DNA of 64,000 nt from Conus ventricosus (lineage: Eukaryota; Mollusca; Gastropoda; Neogastropoda; Conidae): the NCBI GenBank assembly GCA_018398815.1, contig CM031610.1:35749139-35813138 (forward strand), read 5' to 3'. Shown piece after piece: positions 47,172 through 58,875 of this stretch. The stretch's first letter is position 1. Every line of letters starts with the position of its first letter. Made by a program: the position numbers and the translations under genes. A model generated the notes under the pieces. That model did not search any database. It saw nothing but the letters and a program-made list of their open reading frames with translations, and was not told the origin of the DNA.

Positions 47172-48111
47172 AGTGGACCAAAATTAGACTTAAGGGTGGC
47201 TTAAAAGTTAAATAAAAGAGAGCCCTAAATAAATGGATTTTGCAGAATGCGAAGCGATTCAAGTCATAATGAACAACAAATAACAGGAACAGCCTGTTTG
47301 CACCTTTTCCTCTTTGTTCATGTAATCTTGAAAAGCACATTGAACAGAAACACGAACAGGATCACAACGAAAAGCAAACATTGTATTATTATAGTGGAGG
47401 ATGACCTCACCGCACTACCCAATATTGATAACTCCTCGTTGGCTGCTGGCCCTAACTCTACAACCGGGGTAGCCTGGTTTGGCGGTGTAGCTACTGTCCA
47501 GATTGAGACAAAACAAAATATACAAACACACGAAAGCAACGTCTTGCCGCTGTTTGGGTCTTTTTTTGTCCAGTCGACACTGGGAAATCTCTGAAAACTG
47601 CAGACGATGATGGCTTCACGATCGTCACGCAGCGATACACGTGAAGCTGTCAACACACAGTAACTTTGGGCGTTGGGCAATCATTTTTTTTTTTTTTTTT
47701 TTTTTTTTAGTATGGCAGAGGATTTGCGTGGGTGGGATGGGGACTTCATCCTCGCTAGCATGGGGTTGCGATGTCTCAGCATGTTTTTGCAACAGTTGAG
47801 GTGAATAGAGAAATTAAGGTTTTTACTATTGGCTGTAATCTCAGAATAACAACGACGTTGATTTAGCGGCTATCCTTGTGTTCACTCAGCCTCAGCCTCC
47901 CCTTCCTGAATTTTCTCAGCTCTTCGTTTTTCTCGAGCATACTTCAGTTGAGGCTACTCCACGGCCAAGGAAAGGGGGTTTAGAACTGCGAGATCGTCGG
48001 CATTCGAGGACCACAGGGCTGAGGAGGTATTGAGTTTTCAGACAGTGACCATGCAAAACAAAATTAGAGAGTGGAGGGCACATGGAACCTTCTGTTCTTT
48101 GTTAAGAAAAT
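47172..48111. other. Unassigned stretch
   Basis: Open frames on both strands at 47247-47680. The + strand reads DDDGFTIVTQRY near 47605, similar to the end of some retroelement gag proteins, but nothing around it supports this. A 27-nt poly-T follows at 47683-47709. Confidence 0.35.
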
Positions 48112-48187
48112 ACACACTTCAGACAGCCCTGATATGGCCCTTTGCGGTCGGCTGGGCTATAAGCAACATTACCTCACACACTTCAGA
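48112..48187 (+). mobile_element. 52-bp micro-insertion of the I-group LINE 3' end
   Basis: A 52-bp insert (48124-48175) contains GATATGGCCCTTTGCGGTCGGC and CTGGGCTATAAGCAACATT, the same 3' end as at 13.50-13.56 kb. It is bordered by identical 12-bp direct repeats ACACACTTCAGA at 48112-48123 and 48176-48187. These are target site duplications of a complete, extremely short retrotransposition event. Confidence 0.85.
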
Positions 48188-48712
48188 GGCATAGAAACCT
48201 GTAAAACCAATGGGGCAACATATAACTTTTCAGATGAGTTGAAAGAATATGCTGCTGACGGAATGTAGAGTCTTCTAAAATGACTTGAAGGAGTAAAAGT
48301 TGACTGCGCACAGAACAAAGAAAAAACCAGTTGAGAGGGGACATAAAACGTTCTAAAAAGAAATCTGCTAAAACTACAGCAGTATACAAAGCAAAAGGAG
48401 AACCGGCACTACCGACACCATCCCAACCTCTCTTTCTCCCAAGTCAACGGAGAACATACGGCGAAAAAGAAACAAAACCATGTCAAATCAGTTATAACAA
48501 TATAGAACTGAGAAAACATAATCTTCTAAACTTCGTTAACTAATATAGCGCTGAGGGGATATAGAAACCCGCAAAATCAGCTGTGGGAACATAGAACACT
48601 ATGAACACAGTTTGGCAGAAAACGGAGGGCACACGTACGAGGGAGGGCGTGTGGGGAAGGAGTGGAAAGGGGTCAGAGAGGAGGGTCGGGAGTGGCGGAC
48701 GAAAGGAAGCGA
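48188..48712. other. Unassigned stretch
   Basis: No gene recognised. The phrase ATAGAA-C repeats loosely (ACATAGAAC, ATATAGAAC), suggesting an old tandem repeat. Confidence 0.4.
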
Positions 48713-48865
48713 GGGGGGGGGGGGGGGGTCGATATAAGGCCGCAAATCGTTCCTCTTATCGAACGGTTTGTCGGGGCATGCTTCATTGACTCAAACCGTA
48801 CTCTGAGAACGCTTCAGTAAGTAAAACCCTTTCTATCCGGGGGACGTTTCACCCGGTGGGAAGGA

Positions 48866-48902
<37 letters not shown>

Positions 48903-48907
48903 GGGGG
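48713..48907. repeat. Two poly-G tracts
   Basis: 16 G at 48713-48728 and 35 G at 48867-48901, both on the same strand. Confidence 0.95.
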
Positions 48908-49054
48908 GATCACAGCCTGGGACTTCGCTCATGCTGTCCTCAACATCTCCTTATCCCTTCCCCCTTTCCTTTGTCTCCCTATTGCCTTATCCCTCTTGAC
49001 GTTAACGATGGGCAGATCCCAAAAGTTCTTAACCCTTCAATGTTTTTCGAACGC

Positions 49055-49059
<5 letters not shown>

Positions 49060-49106
<47 letters not shown>

Positions 49107-49165
49107 GCGTGTGTGTGTAAATGTGTGTGTAGGCACGCGTGCATTGTTGTGTGTTGTATATTTGA

Positions 49166-49210
<45 letters not shown>
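49060..49210. repeat. (CT)n-(GT)-(CT)n microsatellite
   Basis: Two CT runs, 49060-49104 and 49165-49210, with a GT-rich spacer. Confidence 0.95.
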
Positions 49211-49213
<3 letters not shown>

Positions 49214-49424
49214 CGCATTAAGAACACTACTTATCGTAGTGAAGTAAACTGACAGAATTTTAATTGATAAGAAACTGACAGTGGTACAATACCACCATTA
49301 AAGGAAGCATGGTGTGGGAAAGGTCACAAGGTATTAAGCTTAAAGACAGATCATAGAATGTGTGTGTGTGGGTGTGTGTGTGTGTGTGTAAACTGAGAAC
49401 AATGTATGTATTGTCTATACCCAG

Positions 49425-49895
49425 GGGACACTCTATATGCCCCCGTCCCTATATGCCCCGTTCTTAATGCCCCCCACAGTTATGCCCCTCTCTATATGTT
49501 TTCCGACCGTTATCCCCGTCTCTATATGCCCCCCCCGTTTGCCCCCTCTCTATATTGCCCCCCGCCGTTTGCTGGAGAGAAAGAAAGTATTACACAGGCA
49601 TTGTGCCCATAATGAAGCTGCTCTCTCTCTGCCAGCTCCCCCTGACGTCGCAAGGCTCCTCCTCTGGCTTTATCGTGACCCAGTCACTCAAGAGACCAAT
49701 ACTATATTATTGGACGCCCCGAAGGGTGGTTGAATCGGAGCTCGAAGAAACGTAAGCCCGAGGGTGATAAATGCTCATACAAATAAAAGGGGCATATACA
49801 GACGGGGGCATATAGGGATAGGGCATAAGAGCAGGGGGATATAGAAGTGGGATATAGGGACGGGGTGATATGAGAGGGTGGGCATTATGTACGCA
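49425..49895. mobile_element. Fold-back element with repeated TATATGCCCC arms
   Basis: The left arm (49430-49570) holds about seven degenerate repeats of TATATGCCCCCGTC type. The right arm (49788-49885) holds the inverted form (GGGGGCATATAGGGA). About 215 bp of single-copy sequence lies between, without coding capacity. Long inverted arms built of short tandem repeats are the hallmark of fold-back (FB-like) DNA elements. No transposase and no certain target duplication were seen. Confidence 0.5.
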
Positions 49896-50769
49896 CCATA
49901 CCCAGTCTACCTACGTGTTTCTTCCCTTCTCTGCGGCTTTCTCTTTTTGTTATTCGACACCAACGATGAACGGGAGCCTACAAACAGCCTAATATCTGTA
50001 TCGTTTAACATAAATGCTTCTGGGAACTACTAAAGCCTAAAGTCTGTATAATTCATCAGTGTATAACGTAAATGTTTGATTTTAATGATCACGACAATGA
50101 AGATCTTTGTCATCGTTCGCTCAGACAGAAAGAAGGCCAGTAACCCGGGATAATGCTGTAGCCAAGACCAAAGATTTGTTTGTTCGTTTGCATTCTCTGC
50201 AGGTCAGGCTTTTTGATCGTAGGTGTGGATGGGACAATGCCAAAGGAGGTGCCTCAGTGTTGTTAGGTAAGCGCTACACGGGTGCAGCGCTGAGGGCCAC
50301 AGGGGTGCGACGCTGAATTTCACCGCTGTGTTTTTGCCGCGCCGGATAGGTTTCCTTGAGGGGGAACTTTTCAGTGTTCACCGCATATAGTACTGCGTTT
50401 GGACAGGGAATTTTTGTGACGAAGCGAGGGCGTATTTTTGGTCCGATCAGAGCATGCACGCTGACACAGCATGCATGCCGATATCAGTTTTCGACATGGT
50501 TTCTCTAGTGCGAGAGTTATATTGGTCACACACAACGCTCGCGACCGAACGAGGCCAAAATATGATTTTAGATGACCATCCTATGTGCATTGATGAAAGA
50601 AAGCAAAAGGTGTCCTGCTGGAAGTGTGAATTCGAGGGTTTCCGCTGCACATACTTCTTAGAAAGGAAAGAGTACTGAAGATGTTGTGAAAAGATATTCT
50701 AAAGTGAAAAGTGGACCTTGGCTTTGACCAATCACCACCCCTCTCGCTCTTTCATTCTCTCCCTACATC

Positions 50770-50770
<1 letters not shown>
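49896..50770. other. Unassigned stretch
   Basis: No gene or repeat recognised. Confidence 0.4.
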
Positions 50771-50773
<3 letters not shown>

Positions 50774-50812
<39 letters not shown>

Positions 50813-50813
50813 C

Positions 50814-50865
<52 letters not shown>

Positions 50866-50925
50866 GCGCGTGCGCGCGTGCGTGCGTGCGTGGTGTGTGT
50901 TCTCTGTCTCTCGCCCTCTCCCAAC

Positions 50926-50973
<48 letters not shown>
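50774..50973. repeat. Compound (GT)n(GTGC)n(CT)n microsatellite
   Basis: GT, then about 18 GTGC-type units (50812-50892), a GT/CT spacer, then about 21 CT units. Confidence 0.97.
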
Positions 50974-50976
<3 letters not shown>

Positions 50977-52380
50977 AAAAGGAGTGAAACTTTATTATAT
51001 GTAAATTTAATTTCACTTCTAATGAATATAATTTCATGTAAATGTACTTGGTTCTGCTGTTCTTTTAACCCATCTGTCAATCAGTGTTGTAATCTCCAGT
51101 CTTGAAGACGAATAGACAGACGAAGGCAATTAGACAGACAGACAGAGACGGAGAAATGGAACTTACACTGACGAGAAGCGCTTTTTTCCCGTTGTCCTGT
51201 AAAATAATAAGCTTATTATGTCCTACTTATAGTGGCGAAACCACTGGCGGCGAAAGCAGTCAAACTGGCTAAGGTGAACTTGTGGTGCCGAACTCTGCAG
51301 TGTCCCTTTACGATAAGATGTCCCTTCCCTGGAGAGACGACAGTTGCTGTCTTTGTTGTTGCTGGGAGGTTGTGGAGGGGCCGGCCATCTCTCCCGCTAA
51401 TTCTCCTTGAACAGTGTGGGCTTGACTTCTTTCTTCATGATTTGCTAGGTACTCCTCTTTAAGCTGGCTGCTCCCGCCAGACTGTCAGCCTCCTGCAGCA
51501 AGGGTATTCAATGCGCTACAGTAGGCCGACATGCTTAACTACGGTCGTCGAAACGAGAGGAGTTTCTGGATCACGAGCCAACATCGTCTAGTTGCGAGAT
51601 ACAAGAGAAGTCAGGGACTGTTGTATTATAAACAACTTTGCGATCCAGGTTTGGCGAGGAAAACGATCGCTAAAACATGCTTCGGGAACTATTTGAGATC
51701 GCACACAGGGAAACTGATATGTAAAAACCGTAGTGTAGGGACAATCGGTTTCTGGTTGCTTGACTTAAATTTGACTGTCAATTTGCAAGTTAAATTTCGG
51801 TGCGGCCGTGAAATCCGAGCACTCTGGAAATAAACAGGCGGAATTCACACAAAAGGATCGCTGAAACTGATGTTGCAGCCTTTTCAAAATAGATCCAAGC
51901 GCAGCAGGACTAAAGATCTATCCGGATGTAGGCAATGTAATTCCGCCACGGAAAACTTCGTTCTGTGAACAAAAGCATCAAAACAGCCGCAGTGGTTTCC
52001 ATACCTGTATTTGGAATATTTAGGGAAGATTTCCGGACAGAATGCGTATTGAAAAAGGCACACATTCTTTTTTGTGGGGGTGTGTCATTGCTTTTTTTTT
52101 TTTTTTTTTTTTTTTTGAGACCTCAGGGAGAGGTTTGGAGCTTTGTAATTTGAATGATACAGACCAGTTGGTATGGTCTGTTGGATGTCTCAATGTCTGT
52201 CATTTCGGCAACAAAAATTACCCCGCCTCCATTCTTTGCAGTCTTGAACCAAATCTCAGTGGTCATGAGTCCCATCTCCTTAAGACGGTTCTTAATTAGG
52301 CCTAGACGAACCTTCGTCTACGAATCTAGATTATCTACTTGCGCAATCTCATCGATCCTTTTTGTACTCCCAGTTCTTAT
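50974..52380. other. Unassigned stretch
   Basis: Frames at 51232-51462 and 51531-51833 start with ATG or near it but show no known motif. A 26-nt poly-T lies at 52091-52116. No gene called. Confidence 0.4.
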
Positions 52381-52484
52381 AGAACAGGGATGACTTTAGA
52401 ATGGGAACGAAGAAATGCTGTCTGTGTGTGTGTCTGTGTGTCCGTGGTCAAAATGTGTTCCACTCGCTTCAGACAAAACTACTG

Positions 52485-53070
52485 GGCCGATCTTTCTGAA
52501 AATTTGTAGGTATGTTCATTATGGGCCACGGATGATGCCCGATGTTTTAGTTTACCGCTATAGCCGTTACTAACGGCTGTAACGGCCTGTAACGATTTTT
52601 CTTCTTTACGGAATATCTCAGAAAGTACTTGGCCGATCTTTGTAAAAATGAGCAGTTACGTTCATTATGGGTCACGGATGATGCCCGGTGTTTTAGTTTA
52701 CCTCGTTATAGCCGCTTACTAACGGCTGTAACGGCCTGTAACGGTTTTTCTTCTTTATGGAATATCTCAGAAAGTACTTGGCCGATCTTTCTGAAAATTT
52801 GTAGGTATGTTCATTATGGGTCACGAATAATGCCCGATGTTTTAGTTTGCCGTTAGTAACGGCTGTAACGGCCTGTAACGGTTTTTCTTCTTTATGGAAT
52901 ATCTCAGAAAGTACTTGGCCGACCTTTCTGAAAATTAGCAGGTATGTTCATTATGGGTCACGGATGATGCCTGGTGTTTTAGTTTGCCCCGATATAACCG
53001 TTACTAACGGTTGTAACGGCCTGTAACTGTTTTTCTTCTTTATGGAATATCTCAGAAAGTACTTGGCCAA
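52485..53070. repeat. Satellite of about 145 bp, 4 units
   Basis: The landmark GGCCGA at 52485, 52631, 52780, 52917 and 53065 gives spacings of 146, 149, 137 and 148 bp. Units share GGTATGTTCATTATGGG and TAACGGCTGTAACGGCCTG. Confidence 0.9.
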
Positions 53071-53149
53071 TTTAAAGGCGGTTTGGATGATTTGTGACAA
53101 ATCGGAGCCTCTGTCCATATGTAAGTGATGTGATGCTGAAAATGGATTA

Positions 53150-53890
53150 AACAACCGTTAAAAACCGTTATTCTGCCATTATTTCTTGTATATAAGTGGC
53201 TTTTAATGAAATTTGGTATATAGAAAGGTTATCACACACAAATGGCACTTCTACATAGTGTTTCAAAATTTGACCATTAAAAACCGTTATTCTTGACATA
53301 TTGTCCAATTTGGATGAAATTTGATATGTACACAGGCTTTAGCCCAGTGAGGACTGAAATACCGGTTTCAAAAGTGTATATCGGTTATATAACCGTTAAA
53401 CCGTTATTTTGCCGTTATTTTTTTAAATATTGGTGGGTTTTAATGAAATTTTGTATATAGATAGGTTATCACACACAAATGGCACTTCCATGTAGTGTTT
53501 CAAAATCTGACCGTTAAAAACCGTTATTCTTGACATATTGTCCGATTTGGATGAAATTTGGTATGTACACAGGCTTTAGCCCAGTGAGAACTAAAATACC
53601 GGTTTCAAAAGTGTATATCGGTTATATAACCGTTGAACCGTTATTTTGCCGTTATTTTTTTTATATATTGGTGGGTTTTAATGAAATTTTGTATATAGAA
53701 AGGTCATCACACACAAATGGCATTTCCATGTTGTGTTTCAAAATCTGACCGTTAAAAACCGTTATTCTTGACATATTGTCCGATTTGGATGAAATTTGGT
53801 ATGTACACAGGCTTTAGCCCAGTGAAGACTAAAATACCGGTTTCAAAAGTGTACATCGGTTAAATAACCGTTAAAACCGTTATTTTGCCT
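53150..53890. repeat. Satellite of about 237 bp, 3 units
   Basis: The landmark CTTGACATATTGTCC at 53292, 53529 and 53767 gives spacings of 237 and 238 bp. Units share GGTTATCACACACAAATGGC and ACCGGTTTCAAAAGTGTA. Confidence 0.95.
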
Positions 53891-53964
53891 TTATTTCTTA
53901 TCTCACAAAGCACTTGGCCGATTTATAAGTGGTTTGGAAAACTGGGAGTACGTTTATATGCTTC

Positions 53965-54976
53965 GCATCTTGTTTTTTTTAATTTTTAATCGCGCGATCC
54001 TATTACTTGCGATTTATGTTTGTCGGGCGGCACGCAACAGGCGAAAAAAAATGATGACAGCCCGACACGAAACCAGTCTTAATTAGCATTACGTGCGGGC
54101 TGTTTCGCCATTAGAGGCCAGTGTAGGCGGTGGGGAGCAGTTATGTCCCTTGATTCTTAATGGAGTGTCCTGCGCGTGCCTGTACCCATCGTCAACACAG
54201 CGCAGGCCTCCAGGGGTGGTACAGGACTGCTCTAAGGGCAGGTGAGGACAGTGCTTCTCTGGGTCCTCCCCAGCACCTTCGGGTGTTTCTTTTTCTTCTT
54301 TGCCTTAACTAGGCTGACCTGAGAAAGGTCCAGTGGCGGTGGGGAAAGACCCACTGACCACAGGAAAGTCCTGTTGACAGTGGGAAAGACTACAACTTTG
54401 ATTCTCCTTGAGGGCACATAAGACCGTATGGCGAAAGCTTGGCTGTGTCTGGAGTGGCACTGTCTTCATCTGTCCTGGGCAGGGGTGGTTGGGTCTGTGG
54501 GGTGTGCTCGGCAGCTGGGGGTGGTGTTTTTCGCCGGTGGGCTCTGCAGGTCATGAAATACGGGCTGGTACACCCATGGGGGATGCTACTTTGAGGCTGT
54601 TATGAGCTGCATCCTGTAGTCTAATTTACCTCTGTTCAGGAGCAGTTATGTCCCTTGATATCTTAATGGAGTGTCCTGCGCGTGCCTGTACCCATCGTCA
54701 ACACAGCGCAGGCCTCCAGGGTGGTACAGGACTGCTCTAAGGGCAGGTGAGGACAGTGCTTCTCTGGGTCCTCCCCAGCACCTTCGGGTGTTTCTTTTTC
54801 TTCTTGGCATCTGTTTTTTTAATTTTTAATCGCGCGATCCTATTACTTGCGATTTATGTTTGTCGGGCGGCACGCAACAGGCGAAAAAAAATGATGACAG
54901 CCCGACACGAAACCAGTCTTAATTAGCATACGTGCGGGCTGTTTCGCCATTAGAGGCCAGTGTAGGCGGTGGGGAG
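53965..54976. repeat. Permuted direct duplication A-B ... B-A
   Basis: Module A (about 172 bp; AATCGCGCGATCCTATTACT to GGCGGTGGGGAG) lies at 53965-54137 and 54807-54976. Module B (about 168 bp; AGCAGTTATGTCCCTTGAT to TTTCTTTTTCTTCTT) lies at 54136-54303 and 54639-54806. All four are in the same orientation, but the order is A-B, 335 bp unique, B-A. Copies are nearly identical. Module A contains inverted words (GGCGAAA/TTTCGCC, GTCGGGC/GCCCGAC). No coding capacity. Confidence 0.9.
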
Positions 54977-57120
54977 TGGGGCGGGGTGGAGTCATTCCAT
55001 CATTGCTCAGCATAGTTTGGGAACTGTTCTGATTCTGATATGGTTAAAACTGATTTGTGTAAACATGAATTGAATTATATTGTATTTGGCTGACAAGATT
55101 TTCACAGTCCATTCGGGAAAAAAATAAAATTAATTCGGTATGGTTGAAATATTTAAATTTGTAGTAATCTCAAACGACTTTCACCTTTCAAAGTGGAGGG
55201 GTTTGTGCACCATTACGTTACCGGAGCTGTCCCGACATGGATCTAGTATACTCCTGCCAGGTTCTACCATGTCGATGTCCTGCGTGGAATGGGGGGAGGG
55301 GAAGAGGCCAGGAGTGGGTAGGCGGGGGAGGGGGGCGGTGGAGACTAAACTGTCGTCAAATAGGGAGGAGGCTTGGCCCACTAAGCGTGCGGTATGCGCG
55401 TGCCACCGGTGTGGATATGCCCTGATGGCCACGAACCAGCTTCTTGTTATTTGGGTGAAATACCAAGAGGCAGTACCAACGGCGGAACAGGCGGAGGGGA
55501 AAATCTGTCAACGGCTGTGAAGGCAGACGGGGACGGCCTTGGAGTGGACTGGATTCCACAGCCCTATTCAAGCAGCCAGTCTAGGATACCGGCCCATCTA
55601 AAATCAAACAAACAGGCCGAAATCGGATGTGTAAGGCCTGACGCGTTAGGCGCGTAACGGCGTATTAGGCAAGAGCGAAGAACAACCATAAAAACATAAA
55701 GAAGGGTGTAGTACTTCGGAAACAAATACGTGAAATCCTGATAAGCTAATTGCGGAAATGATCTCAGTCGATTTTCAAATCAATGACAAGATCAGCAGGC
55801 TTAAAATCGATCGATCTCAGACAAGCACCAGACGACAGTTGCAGCTGGGAACGGGGATTTGCTCCTGATGACGAAGTGGAGACCGTTGCAACCAACGATT
55901 TATGCCAACAACTATCGAGTTCACTTCAGAGATATACTAGGGATCGCCTCAAGTGCATTGTCTAGTCACGCGAACTAACAGTTTGTTGAATTCAGAGCAG
56001 CCTTGAGACATGTCTGGCTGATGTAATATAAAATTTTGTTGGTTTTTTTTCTCACCTTACGGTGTATGCCTTTTGGAGCCGTTTCTGATGTCTGGAAACT
56101 GCTCTCATATCCAAGTTGACACTGAAGTACTACACGGAAAGACTGAATTCAACAGCTCTGTTAAAGCAACCATTTTAGGGAAACGACCACTTCAAATTTA
56201 GTGAAGATCGTGATAGAGACTGGATGATGTCTGAGTCCTTGACCTTCGAGCCTGGGTGCTTCACGTATGAAACTGCTTTGCGTAAAAAAAAAAAATTAAA
56301 AAACAACAAACCAGATGAACTAAGAAGAGAGTACTAAGAACTGAAGAGCTACGCTCGAAATGTTTACTACACTATCTGTCTCAAGGACCTCATTACTCCT
56401 CATAACAAGGTCAGTCTATTTCAAGAGGTGGGTCATGCGGTGAACAACCTTTCTTCCTCTGATTTGCTTCGGTTTGCATTTGGTGGATTCAGGCATCCGG
56501 GCAATAAACAAAACGAAATAAAATGATATTCTTTCGCAGACGCTTGAGTTTGACAGCTTATATTAGGACTTTCGTGTCTCGTATGCTTTCAACGCAATGA
56601 AGTCCGATAAATATTTCTATGGCTTGGATAGGGGCTGACTTGAGTGCCCCTGTGATGATCCTAAAGGCTTGGTTCTGAGCCCTGGCAGGTTTCCCACAAT
56701 TGTTCTTCTGATATATGCTATTATTACTATTATGTCAACGCTAGAGCCAACGTCAAAAACCACTTTGAAAGTATCGAGATTGAGTGGATGACTTCTGCAT
56801 GTTTGTTTTAATAAAAGTGACTGACAGTTACTGAAGGAGAGAGAACGTAGCTGCGATGGAAAAGACAATTGTCGCCCATGCCCAGTCTTCTAGAAATAGA
56901 AAACATGTTTACGAGGAAACCGTCCCTTTCCTGTCTGTTTCATGCTTCCCTGTATGAAAGAACAATGTGAAGGACAACTAGCCTTCGTTCAAAGAACAGG
57001 AAGCAGATTTCATTATTCTTTATAGCCTGTGGAACTGCAGCTGCTTTTCTCCTGTGTCTGTCGATTTGTTGTTGTTTTTTTCTGTCTGTCTATCTGTTTA
57101 TGTGTTTATCTGTCAATGTG
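54977..57120. other. Unassigned stretch
   Basis: A 126-codon + frame at 55140-55520 and frames in other registers overlap it. None shows a known domain. No gene called. Confidence 0.4.
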
Positions 57121-57260
57121 TTCTACAGATATCTATCTGTTTATGTGTGTGTCTGTCTATGTATTCTAAAGATATCTATCTGTTTATGTGTGTGTGTGTC
57201 AATGTATTCTAAAGATATACATCTGTTTATGTGTGTGTCTGTCAATGCATTCTAAAGATA
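57121..57260. repeat. 43-bp satellite, left of the Tc1 element
   Basis: The landmark TCTAMAGAT at 57122, 57165, 57208 and 57251 is spaced exactly 43 bp. It continues at 59204. Confidence 0.95.
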
Positions 57261-57439
57261 CAGCCTTTGTCAAAAGAAACGCGAAACGATCTCCAACGAA
57301 GCGACCCAAAAGGCTAGTTTGAAACGGACCATAGCTGACCTGGACGGCAGACAGTTCAATGTCACATTTCCCGTGTTTGGTGTCTGCGTACGTGCAAAGC
57401 ATGCATAGTCGATAAAAACACTCCACGCATGAGTGTATC

Positions 57440-57775
57440 CAGAGAGAGAAAGTGACAGAAAGAGGGACGAAGAGACACAAAGTGAGAGAGAGAGAGACAG
57501 AGAAAGAGAGGGTGGAAAGAGACAGAGAGAGGGGGAGAGAGAGAGGGGGGAGAGAGACAGAGAGAGGGGGAGAGAGAGAGGGGGGACAGACAGAGAGAGG
57601 GGGAGAGAGAGAGGGTGGAAAGAGACAGAGAGAGGGGGAGAGAGAGAGGGGGGGAGAGAGACAGAGAGAGGGGGGAGAGAGAGAGGGGGGACAGAGACAG
57701 AGAGAGGGAGAGAGAGAGAGGGTGGAAAGAGACAGAGAGAGGGGGAGAGAGAGAGAGGGTCTGAAGAGACAAGGG
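57440..57775. repeat. GA-rich minisatellite inside the Tc1 element
   Basis: Repeats of GACAGAGAGAGGGGGAGAGA type, about 30-60 bp long, lie between the transposase end and the left terminal repeat. They open long frames of Arg/Glu/Gly or Ser/Leu/Pro that are not genes. Confidence 0.9.
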
Positions 57776-57866
57776 ACATGACAGAAATCAACTCTGTTTG
57801 GATTTCGAATTGGTCCTGAAAAGGACCGAGGTAACAGCAGAACGGGACATGGGATAGTGCATGCTG

Positions 57867-58875
57867 TCAATATCTGGTTTGACGCCCTGCGTTGTTGATG
57901 ACCAATCGGCAGCGGTTCGGCATGGAGACCACTAAGCGCTGCAGGAAAGCTGGTGGAATTCTGTTCCACTGTCGGACAATTTCTTGTTGGAGTTCGACGG
58001 CGTTTCCTGGTCGGCGGGGTTGTTTGTTAATGCTGCGCTTCAAGTATGCCAGACTTGTTCCATGGGATTTAAGTCTGGACTGCAAGCTGGCCAAACCATT
58101 GTGGGAATTTGATTCCGTCGTAGAAATTGTTGCGTGCCTTGTGCAGTATGTGGCCGGGCATTGTCATGTTGAAACTCGTGAGCCTGGTTTCTTTGGAAGG
58201 GACGACAACTGGGTGCAGCACCTGATTGATGTAACGTGCTGCATTACACCCCTCCTCCCCGACCTCGCTGCTGCTGAAAAAAAAACGGGCCTACAAGCTG
58301 TTGACCGTACAGGCCACCCCACATCATGACTGATGGTCCACCCCAAAAATTGTGTTCCTTGATGTGACGGGCATTAAAGCGCTGACCCCGTGGTCTCCAG
58401 ACCCGATCATTGTTATCAACCTTGTCAACGCAGACTCGGCATTCGTCACTGAACAGCACTTCATTCCATTCTGCTGCCCAGTTCGCGTGTTGATTGGCCC
58501 AGTTCTGCCGATGGAGTCTGTGTTGTGCAGTCAATCTCGAACCCCGATATGGACGGCGACAAAAAAGGTGGTTTCGACGCAGCAGACGAATTATTGTCGA
58601 TGGCGACGTTTGTTGTGCCTGGCAGTGGTGGAAGCGCTTTGGTAGGGGTCATTCCTAAATGAGCGCACCACCTGTCTCTGTGTCCGTGCGGTCAACGCTT
58701 GTGGTCGGCCTGCTCGTGGAGCGTCTGCTGTGGAGCCAGTCACCAGATAGCGGTTCCTCAGTCGATAAATTGTCGAGTGGTGGACATTCAGTCTGGCTGC
58801 GATCACCTGGGCTGACGAGCCTGCGTACAACATACCAATGGCCCGTTCTCTGTCATTTTTCGTGAGACGCGGCAT
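57867..58875 (-). pseudogene. Tc1-type transposase, DD34E, broken
   Basis: Starts MPRLTKNDRERAIGMLYAG (58875) with paired helix-turn-helix DNA-binding motifs (VIAARLNVHHSTIYRLRNRY, then RAGRPQALTARTQRQ). After a frameshift the catalytic part reads NEVLFSDECR (first Asp) and SVMMWGGL. In another frame follows FQHDNARPHTA (second Asp, 58163-58165), then SPDLNPMEQVW with Glu 34 residues later, which gives the DD34E signature. At least two frameshifts and a stop after WHT (near 58040) inactivate it. An intact enzyme would cut and paste the element at TA. Confidence 0.85.

Larger units (their letters stand above)
52410..53975 (+). mobile_element. Helentron-like non-autonomous element with two internal satellites
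   Basis: It starts with GCTGTCTGTGTGTGTGTCTG then AAACTACTGGGCCGATC, and ends with TATGCTTCGCATCTTG. These phrases are common at the ends of invertebrate Helitron-like elements, as I remember them. Between them lie a satellite of about 145 bp (4 units) and one of about 237 bp (3 units). Both contain GTTAAAAACCGTTAT or TAACGGCTGTAACGG words. No Rep/helicase coding sequence is present. Confidence 0.45.

Noticed and set aside
47247..47680. Opposed frames, one passing near a DDDGFTIV phrase
   Set aside because: A gag-like tail was considered, but the phrase lies in another frame than the long frame and nothing upstream supports it.
55140..55520. 126-codon + frame
   Set aside because: Competing frames on both strands and no known domain.
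57199..57969. Long reverse-strand frame of 256 codons, rich in Ser/Leu/Pro
   Set aside because: It is the reading of the GA-rich minisatellite inside the Tc1 element.
57892..58329. + strand frame of 145 codons
   Set aside because: Shadow of the reverse-strand transposase.
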